Positions 8,256 through 17,225 of a stretch of DNA of 64,000 bases are shown piece after piece; the first letter of the stretch is position 1; every line of letters starts with the position of its first letter. The translations under genes were made by a program, and so were the position numbers. The notes beneath the pieces are model-generated. The model saw nothing but the letters and a program-made list of their open reading frames with translations. It searched no databases and was not told the DNA's origin. Location: positions 1 through 64,000 of the forward strand of contig JBGAWA010000004.1 of the NCBI GenBank assembly GCA_044227805.1, written 5' to 3'. The stretch is from JACCZZ01 sp044227805 (lineage in GTDB: Bacteria; Bacteroidota; Bacteroidia; Chitinophagales; UBA10324).

Positions 8256-9647
8256 ATGATTCGCGAAAAGTTCAGGTTGTATTCGTTGGTTAACCTTCTG
8301 GGTGATCTTTTTCTGCTCCTTTTTTCATTCCTGCTCGGTTACCTTATCATCTGGGGAGGAATCAAAGTCAACTTTAAGAATTTCTTTATACAGGCTTCCC
8401 TTGCCATGATCGTAAGCTGGATCGTGGTGGCCTATTTCCTGGAGTTGTATACCCCGAAACGGTTTGAGCAATTTGAAAAGTCTTTTTCCAAACATTTCCA
8501 GGCCATTGTATTTCATGCAATGTTGCTGTCAACTGTTATCCTGCTCTTCACCAGTTATAGCTGGCCGGGTATTCTCTTTCTATACGGGTATTTTTTCTTT
8601 ACCATATTCGATACACTATTGCGTATCGGTCTTATGTTCAGGCTGCGCAACGAACGGCAGTCTGGCAAGAATGCATTTCGGGTGATAGTAATTGGCGGTG
8701 ATGGAATGGGACAACGCATGTTCGAAACCCTGAATAACTATACCGGTTACGGATTTAAGCCACTGGGAATTTTCGACGACAAGGTTGCCGGCGGCAATGG
8801 CGCTAAGCTGAATGGCACAATTGAGGATGCGAAGAAATTTGCTTTGGCAGAGAAGATTGATGAAATATTCTGTGCACTCCCGTTGCGTGAAACGGAAAAA
8901 ATAAATCAGCTGCTTCGCTTTGCAGAAGATCACCTGATCCGTTTCAAAGTAGTGCCTGATTTCAGCGCTTTCCATAACAGAAATATCACCGTAGATTTTT
9001 ATGGGTTTTATCCGGTGATTTCATTGCAGCCTGAACCATTGGCCAATGTGTTCAACCAAATGATCAAGAGAAGCTTCGATATTGTCTTTTCTTCCTTTGT
9101 CATTCTTTTTATCCTGAGCTGGCTGATTCCACTGGTAGCCATACTGATCAAGCTTGATTCAAAAGGTCCGGTATTTTATTTCCAGAACCGGTCGGGGAAA
9201 GATTATGAGATTTTCAAAATATTTAAGTTTCGCACCATGACGGTTACGGAAGGAGATAGCGAATATGTGCAGGCACAAAAAAATGATTCCCGGATCACGA
9301 GAGTCGGCAAATATCTGCGTAAACTGAACATTGATGAGCTGCCTCAATTTCTCAATGTCTGGCTCGGTGATATGAGTGTGGTGGGACCAAGGCCTCATCC
9401 TATCAAGCTCAATGATATTTACCGGCCTATAGTTGAAAAATACATGACGCGCCATTTGGCAAAGCCCGGCCTCACAGGTCTTGCACAGGTGCGGGGATTC
9501 CGCGGAGAAACCGCTGATCCTAAACTGATGCACGGCCGGGTGGTAGCCGATGTTTTTTACATTGAAAACTGGAGCTTCCTGCTCGACATCAAGATCATTC
9601 TGCTTACTATCTGGAATATGGTGAAAGGTGAGAAGAATGCTTACTAA
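8256..9647 (+). CDS. Undecaprenyl-phosphate sugar phosphotransferase (WcaJ-like polyprenyl glycosylphosphotransferase)
   Basis: Starts polysaccharide synthesis by moving a sugar-1-phosphate (often glucose or galactose) from a UDP-sugar to undecaprenyl phosphate at the inner membrane. The 463-residue length is the full large form. Four to five N-terminal membrane segments (residues 1-130) come first, then a Rossmann-like CoA-binding_3 region (RVIVIGGDGMGQRMFE, about 145-230). After one more hydrophobic segment comes the catalytic Bac_transf domain, with KRSFDIVFSS, GPVFYFQNRSGKD, FKFRTM, the Asp-Glu pair in DELPQFLN and the MSVVGPRPHP signature. First gene of the cluster, just after the promoter at 8201-8230. 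The donor sugar cannot be read from the sequence. Confidence 0.93.
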   Translation: MIREKFRLYSLVNLLGDLFLLLFSFLLGYLIIWGGIKVNFKNFFIQASLAMIVSWIVVAYFLELYTPKRFEQFEKSFSKHFQAIVFHAMLLSTVILLFTSYSWPGILFLYGYFFFTIFDTLLRIGLMFRLRNERQSGKNAFRVIVIGGDGMGQRMFETLNNYTGYGFKPLGIFDDKVAGGNGAKLNGTIEDAKKFALAEKIDEIFCALPLRETEKINQLLRFAEDHLIRFKVVPDFSAFHNRNITVDFYGFYPVISLQPEPLANVFNQMIKRSFDIVFSSFVILFILSWLIPLVAILIKLDSKGPVFYFQNRSGKDYEIFKIFKFRTMTVTEGDSEYVQAQKNDSRITRVGKYLRKLNIDELPQFLNVWLGDMSVVGPRPHPIKLNDIYRPIVEKYMTRHLAKPGLTGLAQVRGFRGETADPKLMHGRVVADVFYIENWSFLLDIKIILLTIWNMVKGEKNAY

Positions 9648-9712
9648 TAATCTATTCTTCCTCGTAGCCCTCCCAGCCTTCGTACACCAGTGAAACACCT
9701 TCTTGCCGTCAG

Positions 9713-10750
9713 ATGAAAAAAATAAATTTCGCCATTGTTGGATTCGGCCATATTGGAAAGCGCCATGCGCAAATGATCAGTGATCATCCTGAAGCAGTGC
9801 TGGCAGCGATAGCTGATATTGACAGTAATCAAAGAGCAAATGCAGCGTCATTCAATTGCCCATTCTTCAGTTCTATAGAACAACTGCTGACAGCCCGGCT
9901 TCCGATTGATGTGATATGTATCTGCACACCGAATGGTTTGCATGCGCCAATGGCAATTATGTCCCTTGAAAACGGTTGCCATGTGGTGGTGGAGAAACCG
10001 ATGGGCCTCAGCCGGGCCTCCTGTGAAGAAGTGATTTTCACTTCCTTAAAAAAATCAAGGCAGGTATTCTGTGTCATGCAGAACCGGTATAGTCCTCCTG
10101 CAAAATGGCTGAAGCAGGTGGTTGACGAAAACAGGCTCGGAAAAATATTCAATGTGCAGGTGAACTGTTACTGGAACCGCGATGACCGTTACTACCATCC
10201 GCTGGAGAAAGGTAACCCTGCCTTATGGAAAGGAACAGCCTCCCTGGATGGTGGTCCGTTATTTACCCAGTTCAGTCATTTTATTGATATCATGTATTGG
10301 CTGTTTGGTGACATCAGCCATATCCATGCACAATTTCAAAACTACAACCATCGTCATTCCACCGACTTCAGTGATGACAGTGGCATCGTGAATTTTACTT
10401 TCCTGAATGGTGGTATGGGCTGTTTCAATTACTCTACGGCAGTTTGGGATAAAAACCTGGAGAGCAGCATCACCATCATCGGTGAAAATGGCAGCATTAA
10501 AGTTGGCGGGCAGTACATGGAAAATGTGGAGTATTGCCATATCAAAGATTATACTTTGCCAACGATTGCTCCGGCTAATCCTCCGAATGATTATGGAGCT
10601 TACAAAGGCAGCGCAGCCAATCACCATTTTGTGATTGAGAATGTAGTGGATACATTGCTGGGCAGATCATCCATCACCACCAATGCGCTTGAAGGAATGA
10701 AAGTAGTGGAGATCATCGAAAGGATTTATACGTTGCGCAATCCCGGGTGA
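9713..10750 (+). CDS. Gfo/Idh/MocA family oxidoreductase, WbpB/WlbA-like sugar dehydrogenase
   Basis: A 345-residue NAD(P)-dependent dehydrogenase. The dinucleotide-binding motif is IVGFGHIGKRHAQM near the N-terminus, and EKPMGLSRASCEEV is the EKP catalytic-lysine motif (about residue 95). The C-terminal part carries MQNRYSPPAKWL, VNCYWNRDDRYY and GGPLFTQFSHFIDIMYW. These resemble WbpB/WlbA, which oxidises the 3-position of UDP-N-acetylglucosaminuronate. With the aminotransferase at 15952 this suggests a 3-amino uronic acid in the repeat unit, but neither the WbpA-type 6-dehydrogenase nor the WbpD acetyltransferase is in the window. The family call is firm; the exact substrate is inference. 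Confidence 0.88.
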   Translation: MKKINFAIVGFGHIGKRHAQMISDHPEAVLAAIADIDSNQRANAASFNCPFFSSIEQLLTARLPIDVICICTPNGLHAPMAIMSLENGCHVVVEKPMGLSRASCEEVIFTSLKKSRQVFCVMQNRYSPPAKWLKQVVDENRLGKIFNVQVNCYWNRDDRYYHPLEKGNPALWKGTASLDGGPLFTQFSHFIDIMYWLFGDISHIHAQFQNYNHRHSTDFSDDSGIVNFTFLNGGMGCFNYSTAVWDKNLESSITIIGENGSIKVGGQYMENVEYCHIKDYTLPTIAPANPPNDYGAYKGSAANHHFVIENVVDTLLGRSSITTNALEGMKVVEIIERIYTLRNPG

Positions 10751-10859
10751 TTCACTTGATCTGATTATCAATGTCGTGCCTTCAGCTCCGGTAAAGTTTA
10801 CGAAATCATAGCTATTCAGTGTGACGGCAATCCCTTTCATCACTCCGACAAGTGTTAGC

Positions 10860-10867
10860 TATCTTCG
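10860..10867 (+). promoter_or_regulatory. Putative -7 element TATCTTCG before the flippase gene
   Basis: TATCTTCG fits TAnnTTYG and ends 9 bp before the flippase ATG, which would give a nearly leaderless transcript. No -33 element is evident, so it may be coincidental. Confidence 0.25.
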
Positions 10868-10876
10868 AAACCGCGT

Positions 10877-12160
10877 ATGCTCCGTTTATTCTCCCCTAAA
10901 TCAGATTTTTATCGTCATGTCTTAACGCTCATGAGCGGTACGGTAGTGGCCCAGGCCATACCCATCCTGCTATCGCCTGTTCTTTCCCGAATCTACTCTC
11001 CCGAAGAATTCGGCGTGTTCGCTATGTTTACAGCTATTGGCGCTGCAGTGGCGGTGGCTGCCACACTCCGCTTTGAACTGGCCATTATGTTGCCGCAAGA
11101 AGAAACCTCAGCCATTAACCTGTTGCGGCTTTCCTTTAGTATCACATTGCTGTTGAGTGTATTGCTCCTTGGCTTTGTCACGGCGTTTCATCATCAGCTT
11201 CCCATCTGGCTGTCAACTCCCGAATTGGGCAGCTTTCTGTTTTATCTTCCCTTGCTGCTTCTCTTCGCCGGGGGCGCACAGGCACTGAACTATTGGATTT
11301 CCCGTCAAAAAAAATTCCGCCTGCTGGCGGCTGGAAAAGTCGGACAAACCGGTTCGGCCGGTTTGATCAGCGTGGTGCTCGGCTATCTGCACTTTTCTTC
11401 TGCCGGTTTAATTATTGGTGCCGTTGCAGGACAGCTTGTAGCCTTGTTGATTTACCTGGCCGGTTCGGTAAGCAAAATCATCCGGCTGGAGCCATGGGTT
11501 ACCCGTAAAAAAATGCTTGAAAATCTCCGCACGTATAAGACATTCGCTGTGGTTAATACGCCACATGCATTGCTGGGTGTGTTGCAGGATATACTGGTGA
11601 TTTTCCTCCTCAATCATTTCTTTTCAAAGTCTGTTGTCGGCTCCTATGCTTTCGGCTTCAGGATATTAAAAGTACCGGCTGCAGTTATTGGTGCGGCCAT
11701 GTTCCAGGTCTATTTTCAACGGGCAAGCACACTGAAGCAGCAGCATGAGAAACTGAAAGCACTGACAAAAAATGTTTACCTGCAAATGAGTGTCGCGGGC
11801 ATTCCCATCTTTGGATTGCTGTTGTTGTTTGCTCCTTCACTCTTTGCCTTAATCTTTGGCAATGAATGGCGACATGCCGGTGAAATTGCACAAATACTAA
11901 GTCCGTGGTTGTTATTAAATTTCATCTGCAGTCCGGTGGCTGCCATTGCCATAGTACTCAACAGGCAGCAATCAGCCATCTGGTTTGCCGTGGCAGATAC
12001 CATGTTACGTTTTACCGCCATCATTATAGGCGGTAGAGCCGGGAATGAATCGCTGGCCTTCCTGCTATTGAGTGTGGGAAGCGGAACCTTATTACTTTAT
12101 TCACTCTACTGGTTTTATCATCTGCCTGATAAATCAAAATCCAAGAACAATGAAGAGTGA
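10877..12160 (+). CDS. Wzx-type oligosaccharide flippase (polysaccharide biosynthesis protein)
   Basis: Inner-membrane MOP-superfamily transporter that flips lipid-linked repeat units to the periplasmic face. The 427 residues form about 12 hydrophobic segments with short loops. The N-terminal stretch VLTLMSGTVVAQAIPILLSP and RIYSPEEFGVFAMF (about 37-50) are classic for this family, as is FGFRILKVPAAVIGAAMF in the middle. Membership of the Wzx group rests on topology and these N-terminal motifs. Position between the sugar-modifying dehydrogenase and the glycosyltransferases supports a Wzx/Wzy-dependent pathway; no Wzy polymerase was recognised in the window. Confidence 0.9.
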   Translation: MLRLFSPKSDFYRHVLTLMSGTVVAQAIPILLSPVLSRIYSPEEFGVFAMFTAIGAAVAVAATLRFELAIMLPQEETSAINLLRLSFSITLLLSVLLLGFVTAFHHQLPIWLSTPELGSFLFYLPLLLLFAGGAQALNYWISRQKKFRLLAAGKVGQTGSAGLISVVLGYLHFSSAGLIIGAVAGQLVALLIYLAGSVSKIIRLEPWVTRKKMLENLRTYKTFAVVNTPHALLGVLQDILVIFLLNHFFSKSVVGSYAFGFRILKVPAAVIGAAMFQVYFQRASTLKQQHEKLKALTKNVYLQMSVAGIPIFGLLLLFAPSLFALIFGNEWRHAGEIAQILSPWLLLNFICSPVAAIAIVLNRQQSAIWFAVADTMLRFTAIIIGGRAGNESLAFLLLSVGSGTLLLYSLYWFYHLPDKSKSKNNEE

Positions 12161-12461
12161 AGCTGTTGTCGCATGCGGGGAGCCTGCTGGAAAGGCAACG
12201 ACAGCTTTTGCAGATTACGGCTGTATAACAAATTGAATTTCCGAGGTAAGCCGGGTTTTCAATTGAATAGGCCGGGTTCATATTTGTATTGGGTATTTTC
12301 GCAGCGGTTATGTATTGTGCAATTCAATTAACGAAATGACATTTCAGGAATCGATTCTTCAGGTGGCATAATAAACATTGATTGTAAAAATACGGCTGGC
12401 ATGTAACCTGTCATACCACTCATTTCAATTTATCATCAGCGCGAAGAAATAGTATTGATCC
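12161..12461. other. Intergenic region with a weak repeat copy
   Basis: 301 bp between the flippase and the first GT4 gene. It holds a degenerate copy of the dispersed palindromic repeat (12247-12280) and a TATTTTCG box at 12294-12301 that could be a -7 element for the downstream gene. Nothing else is recognised. Confidence 0.4.
12247..12280 (-). repeat. Degenerate core copy of the dispersed palindromic repeat
   Basis: On the minus strand this reads GAACCCGG, a short variable stretch, TTCAATTGAAAA and CCCGG. It matches the core of the repeat family seen at 57765-57922, with several changes. Only the central hairpin is present. Confidence 0.35.
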
Positions 12462-13523
12462 ATGAGAAAACTGTTGCTTGTCGGGATGAAATCCGTGCAT
12501 ACTTACAATTTTATAAAATTGATAGAAGGCTATTTTGATGAGATATTACTCATCACCGATACTATGGATGTTACCTATCCGGGCAAGGTAATAGCGATCA
12601 ACTTTTCGGTCGGTAATGTATTCCATTACTTCTCGGTTGTTTCACTGATCAGGCAAACGATAAGCGCGTTTAATCCATCTGTCATCCACATCCACCAGGC
12701 AAATACCGCTGCCTGGGTAGTGTTGAAAGCAATAGGCAACAAGAGGAAGTCCGCTATTGTAACTGCCTGGGGAAGTGATGTTCTCCTGAATCCAAAGCGC
12801 GGATTTCTATATCGTAAAATGACAGAGCAGGTGTTGCAGAAAGCCGGTTATCTTACTGCCGTTGCTCCCTTTATGGCAACTGCCATGCAACAACTTGCCA
12901 ACCACGACCGACCAATTGAAGTCATTAACCTGGGTATTGATCCCATTTATGCCAGCAGTCAGGAACTGCAGGCATCTTTGCCTTTGAAAGAGAATATCGT
13001 CTTCTCTAATCGCCTGCACAAAAAATTGTATCGGATAGATCACATCATTAGAGCGTTTGCGGCATGGGTAGGTCAAAACAAAGATCATTGGAAACTGGTG
13101 ATAGCAGGCACTGGGCCAGAAACCGAAAACCTGCGCCGGCTTGTTGTTCAGGAAGATATTGAAGAAGCAGTGCAATTTGTAGGATGGGTCTCCGGAGAAA
13201 CAAATGCAGCGTGGTACCGCAAAGCAAAAATTTTTGCAAGTTACCCGATAAGCGACGGTGCGCCGGCAAGCTTATTTGAAGCGATGAGTGCAGGCTGCCT
13301 TCCTGTACTTTCGGATCTCCCTGCAAATAACGGATGGGTTACCAATCAGGTGAATGGTATTATTACTCCACAAATTTCCGCCAGGGATTTTGAATCGGCG
13401 ATTCAGCTTAGCAGCAGCAGCCTACTTGCTGAAAATTATGAACTGATTGTTCAGAAGGCTTCCAGGAGCGAGAGCAGAAAATTATTTTTTGATCTTTATG
13501 ACCGCGTCATCGCTCATTCATGA
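12462..13523 (+). CDS. Glycosyltransferase family 4 (GT-B fold)
   Basis: A 353-residue retaining glycosyltransferase acting on the cytoplasmic face of the membrane during repeat-unit assembly. The N-terminal Rossmann half has MRKLLLVGMKSVHTYNFIK and VIHIHQANTAAWV. The C-terminal half has LVIAGTGPETENLRRL and the donor-binding stretch PISDGAPASLFEAMSAGCLP with the Glu typical of GT4 enzymes. It overlaps the next gene by 4 bp (ATGA), so the two are translationally coupled. Donor and acceptor cannot be inferred. Confidence 0.88.
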   Translation: MRKLLLVGMKSVHTYNFIKLIEGYFDEILLITDTMDVTYPGKVIAINFSVGNVFHYFSVVSLIRQTISAFNPSVIHIHQANTAAWVVLKAIGNKRKSAIVTAWGSDVLLNPKRGFLYRKMTEQVLQKAGYLTAVAPFMATAMQQLANHDRPIEVINLGIDPIYASSQELQASLPLKENIVFSNRLHKKLYRIDHIIRAFAAWVGQNKDHWKLVIAGTGPETENLRRLVVQEDIEEAVQFVGWVSGETNAAWYRKAKIFASYPISDGAPASLFEAMSAGCLPVLSDLPANNGWVTNQVNGIITPQISARDFESAIQLSSSSLLAENYELIVQKASRSESRKLFFDLYDRVIAHS

Positions 13524-14620
13524 AAGCCTGTCATCTTACATCTGTTCATCCTGCTTTCGATACAAGGATATTTGTGAAGGAATGTTTATCACTTTCCAAG
13601 GCAGGCTTTCAGGTGACACTGATCGCACCGGCTGACAGGGATGAAGTAAAGAATGGAGTGCATATCGTGGCAGTTAAAAAAAAGTCAACGCGCCTGCAGC
13701 GAATGATCACCACTGTCCATGATGTAGCCCTGAAAGCGGAAGATATCCATGCCGACATCTATCATATTCACGATCCCGAACTATTGCGTGTAGGATTACA
13801 GCTCCGGCGAAAAGGATTCAAAGTGATTTATGATGCACATGAAGATGTGCCACGGCAACTGCTTGCAAAGCATTACCTACCGTCATTTTCACGAAAACTG
13901 ATCGCTGCGGGTTTTGAAAAATATGAAAACCGGGCTGCTGCCAGGTTCGATGGCATAATCACTGTCACTCCACTGCTCGAAAAACGATTCAAAACATTAA
14001 ACCCTCATACCTGGCAGGTTTGTAACTTTCCTTCACTGCAGGAATTTCCTGCTGCCGGCACAAAGTGGGAAGACCGTAAAAATGAAGTTTGCTATATCGG
14101 CAACATCACTGCCATCAGGGGCATCCGTGAAATGATAAAATCACTGGAACATTGCGATACAAAACTGCATTTGGGAGGCGTGTTTTCCCCCACCGCTTTG
14201 CGTGATGAAGTGGCTGCCTACAAAGGCTGGACAAAAGTGTTGGAATACGGTTTTATGAACCGTACGCAGGTGAAAGAAACATTGTCATCCTGTAAAATCG
14301 GGCTGGTACTGCTTCATCCCGCCGAGAATTATGTGGATGCTTACCCGGTTAAGCTGTTTGAGTATATGGCAGCCGGCATTCCAGTAATCGCATCCGACTT
14401 CCCATTCTGGAAAGAAATCATTGACAGGTATCAGTGCGGAATTTGCGTGGATCCGTTTAACATCCAGGCAATTGCCAAAGCAATTACTGATCTCTTGAAT
14501 AATGATCACGTTGCTCAACAAATGGGAATCAACGGGCGCAAAGCGATTGAGATGACCTTTAACTGGGAACAGGAAGAGAAGAAGCTGATCGCCATCTACC
14601 AACAGTTGATGAATACATGA
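13520..14620 (+). CDS. Glycosyltransferase family 4 (GT-B fold)
   Basis: A 366-residue GT4 enzyme. The N-terminal half shows HPAFDTRIFVKECLSLSKAG, IYHIHDPELLRVG and VIYDAHEDVPRQLL, features of a subgroup common in Bacteroidetes capsule and LPS loci. The C-terminal half has VCYIGNITAIRGIREM and AYPVKLFEYMAAGIPVIASD, the nucleotide-sugar binding region with its Glu. The start ATG overlaps the stop of the preceding GT4 gene, which fixes the start and implies co-translation. Specificity is unknown. Confidence 0.88.
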   Translation: MKACHLTSVHPAFDTRIFVKECLSLSKAGFQVTLIAPADRDEVKNGVHIVAVKKKSTRLQRMITTVHDVALKAEDIHADIYHIHDPELLRVGLQLRRKGFKVIYDAHEDVPRQLLAKHYLPSFSRKLIAAGFEKYENRAAARFDGIITVTPLLEKRFKTLNPHTWQVCNFPSLQEFPAAGTKWEDRKNEVCYIGNITAIRGIREMIKSLEHCDTKLHLGGVFSPTALRDEVAAYKGWTKVLEYGFMNRTQVKETLSSCKIGLVLLHPAENYVDAYPVKLFEYMAAGIPVIASDFPFWKEIIDRYQCGICVDPFNIQAIAKAITDLLNNDHVAQQMGINGRKAIEMTFNWEQEEKKLIAIYQQLMNT

Positions 14621-14832
14621 AACTAATAATAGTTCAAAAAAAGCAATGAGGGTTTGTGTAGTATTGAATTGAAACGAGCTGTTTAACAGCTTACTTATTG
14701 AAAAATTTTAATGCTCCTTAAGCCATGAACAGTCAAGGTGAAGCGGAATTTTCACTTCCGTTTCATTGATCTACCAGGAAATAATTAAATAGAAACAGCC
14801 ATTGTAAGTTTCACGCAACCCAATCCGGGAAA

Positions 14833-15819
14833 ATGAAAAAAGTCAGCGTGGTAATACCGTGCCGGAATGAAAAGGATTTTATTGAAGCGTGTGTTCAGTC
14901 TATCGTAAACGGATCGTATCCGGCAGCACTGCTCCAGATCATTGTATGTGATGGATTAAGTGAAGATGGTACAACGCATATCCTGCAAAAACTGCAAGCA
15001 GAAATCCCCATGTTGGAAATTGTGGTGAATGAAAAAAAAATCACGCCGGTAGCCCGCAACCTGGGCATTCAGCGGGCAACAGGGGATTACATCCTCATCT
15101 TTGATGCACATGCAACCATGGAACCTGGTTACATCCTGAAAAATGCCACCCTTCTTGATCAGCAACCGGAAGTGTGGTGCAGTGGCGGGATATGGAAGAA
15201 TTGCTACACTAATGAGCTCTCAAAAAATATCGCCAGGGCCATGTCTTCACCATTCGGTGTTGGCAATGCCAGCTTCAGGACCGGTCTGCAGAGCGGATAT
15301 ACGGATACCGTTGGCATGCCTATGTACCGTAGTTCCACCTTTCAATCCATCGGGCTTTTTGATGAAGCACTGATCCGCAACCAGGATGATGAATTTAATT
15401 ACCGTGTTACGAAGGCCGGTGGCCGCATCTGGCTGACCACGGAAACCTGGTCGAACTATTATGTTCGCCCAAGTTGGAAAAAACTTTTCAGCCAGTATTA
15501 TCAATACGGCTACTGGAAAGTCTATGTAAATAAAAAACATAAAACTGTCACTACCCTGCGACAACTGGTGCCGGTCATCTTCACACTTTTCCTGATAACC
15601 GGCATCATCCTGTCCGTCATTCAAGGCAGGCTCAATGAACCTTTCCTGTTTACTTTATTGCTATATACCGCCGTGGGACTGGGCTCAGCATTGAAATTCA
15701 GTTCACTCCCCAAAGACGTTCTGCAGATTCTGACCTCCTTCTTCATTTTGCATTTTTCATACGGATGCGGTTACGCCAAGGGCATCATTGATTTTATAAT
15801 ACGCGGCAAACAACTTTAA
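14833..15819 (+). CDS. Glycosyltransferase family 2, ExoA-like
   Basis: A 328-residue inverting GT-A enzyme. It opens with KKVSVVIPCRNEKDFIEACV and IIVCDGLSEDGTTHIL. The metal-binding motif is DAHATMEPGY (Asp-Ala-His instead of the more common DxD), as in the ExoA-like group from succinoglycan-type loci. The acceptor region holds NQDDEFNYRV, the ED-type catalytic segment. The last 90 residues form two to three membrane helices. It lies 212 bp downstream of the GT4 pair; that gap contains a 15-nt palindrome (14677-14691) of unknown role and no gene. Confidence 0.88.
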   Translation: MKKVSVVIPCRNEKDFIEACVQSIVNGSYPAALLQIIVCDGLSEDGTTHILQKLQAEIPMLEIVVNEKKITPVARNLGIQRATGDYILIFDAHATMEPGYILKNATLLDQQPEVWCSGGIWKNCYTNELSKNIARAMSSPFGVGNASFRTGLQSGYTDTVGMPMYRSSTFQSIGLFDEALIRNQDDEFNYRVTKAGGRIWLTTETWSNYYVRPSWKKLFSQYYQYGYWKVYVNKKHKTVTTLRQLVPVIFTLFLITGIILSVIQGRLNEPFLFTLLLYTAVGLGSALKFSSLPKDVLQILTSFFILHFSYGCGYAKGIIDFIIRGKQL

Positions 15820-15847
15820 CAGGAGGATGTTGTTGTATGGTTAATGT

Positions 15848-15855
15848 TATTTTTG
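15848..15855 (+). promoter_or_regulatory. Putative -7 element TATTTTTG before the aminotransferase
   Basis: TATTTTTG matches TAnnTTTG exactly. Two TTG triplets lie upstream (15830-15835), but with only 12-15 bp spacing, so the -33 match is poor. Confidence 0.3.
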
Positions 15856-15951
15856 CAGCTGGCGGTTTTTCTTTTCAGCAAAGAGCAGGTCAAGCGTTAA
15901 CAAGCCAACAGATCGAAAGCAGATTCATCCAATCAACTACCCAGACTCCAA

Positions 15952-17172
15952 GTGATACCGTTTTCTCCACCATATATCAGCGATAGTGTCATTAATGAAG
16001 TAGTTGATACGCTAAGATCAGGATGGATCACCACAGGACCCAGGACAAAGCAACTCGAAAGAGAGCTGGCTGCTTATGTAGATGCCAGACAAGTGTTGTG
16101 TGTTAATTCAGCAACGGCAGGACTTGAACTGATGCTTCGCTGGTTTGGTGTGAAGGAGGGTGATGAAGTGATACTACCCGCCTACACGTATTCAGCCACC
16201 GCCAATGTGGTGATTCATTGTGGTGCCAAACCGGTCCTCGTTGATGTTAATGCTGATGACTTCAATATTTCCGTGCAGCATATACGTGCCGCCATCAGCG
16301 GGCGCACGAAGGTCATTATGCCGGTGGATATCGGAGGCTTACCCTGTGACTATGATGCCATCAACAGCCTGGTAAGTGAAGATCGTTTCGTTCATCTTTT
16401 CGCTCCTTCTACTGCCGAACAACAAACCCTTGGCAGAATACTGGTGCTGGCTGATGCAGCGCATTCAATCGGAGCCACTTACCGGGGAAAAAAAACCGGC
16501 GCACTCACAGATGCAACTGTATTCTCCTTTCATGCAGTTAAAAATCTTACTACTGCGGAAGGTGGAGCGGTGTGCCTGAATCTGCCTTCGCCTTTCGATA
16601 ACGATGCGGTTTACCGGCAACTGAATACTAAATCACTTCATGGACAGAATAAAGATGCATTGGAGAAGGCACAAAAGGGAGGTTGGGAATATGACATTGT
16701 AGAAGCAGGCATGAAGTGCAACATGCCTGATGTGCTGGCAGCCATCGGCCTGGCATCGCTTCGCGAGTACGAATCAGTTCAACTGCCAAAAAGAAAACAG
16801 GTTATTGCACAATACCAGGCCGCGTTTAGTAAAATGAAATGGGCAGAAGTGCCAGAAACACATTCAATGCTAAGGGAATCATCGTACCATCTTTTCATGT
16901 TGAGGATTCATGGTATTGACGAACAAAGAAGGAATGCTGTGATCCGTAAGATTTTTGATCAGGATGTAGCCGTGAATGTGCACTTTAAACCTTTGCCTTT
17001 GCTTACCTACTATAAACAGCTTGGTTACAACATAGTTGACTATCCTGTCGCCTATGACAATTACGCCCGTGAAATTTCACTGCCCGTGTATGTTGACCTG
17101 ACAAAAGAACAAATACTGATGGTGGCATCTACCGTTTCTAAATGTGTACAGGAAGTGTTGGAAACCGGTTAA
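15952..17172 (+). CDS. DegT/DnrJ/EryC1/StrS aminotransferase, WbpE-like
   Basis: PLP-dependent sugar aminotransferase of 406 residues that converts a keto-sugar nucleotide to an amino sugar. N-terminal IPFSPPYISDSVINEVVDTL and RSGWITTGPRTKQLE are typical. The PLP-binding Asp is in LADAAHSIGA, and the Schiff-base lysine is in FSFHAVKNLTTAEGG. The start is GTG at 15952, giving the family-standard MIPFSPP opening. It pairs logically with the WbpB-like dehydrogenase at 9713 to make a 3-amino sugar, though the two genes are 5 kb apart. No acetyltransferase for the product is seen nearby. Exact substrate is inference. Confidence 0.9.
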   Translation: MIPFSPPYISDSVINEVVDTLRSGWITTGPRTKQLERELAAYVDARQVLCVNSATAGLELMLRWFGVKEGDEVILPAYTYSATANVVIHCGAKPVLVDVNADDFNISVQHIRAAISGRTKVIMPVDIGGLPCDYDAINSLVSEDRFVHLFAPSTAEQQTLGRILVLADAAHSIGATYRGKKTGALTDATVFSFHAVKNLTTAEGGAVCLNLPSPFDNDAVYRQLNTKSLHGQNKDALEKAQKGGWEYDIVEAGMKCNMPDVLAAIGLASLREYESVQLPKRKQVIAQYQAAFSKMKWAEVPETHSMLRESSYHLFMLRIHGIDEQRRNAVIRKIFDQDVAVNVHFKPLPLLTYYKQLGYNIVDYPVAYDNYAREISLPVYVDLTKEQILMVASTVSKCVQEVLETG

Positions 17173-17225
17173 GCAGGCTGCGGTCATTGAATTAACAAAT
17201 ACTATGTTTCGATCATGGAATAACT

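Noticed and set aside
9159..9698. 179-codon open frame on the minus strand
   Set aside because: Antisense to the catalytic domain of the WcaJ-like transferase; composition is that of a shadow frame.
14677..14691. Perfect 15-nt palindrome in the gap before the GT2 gene
   Set aside because: No T run for a terminator and no promoter element next to it; too short to interpret alone.
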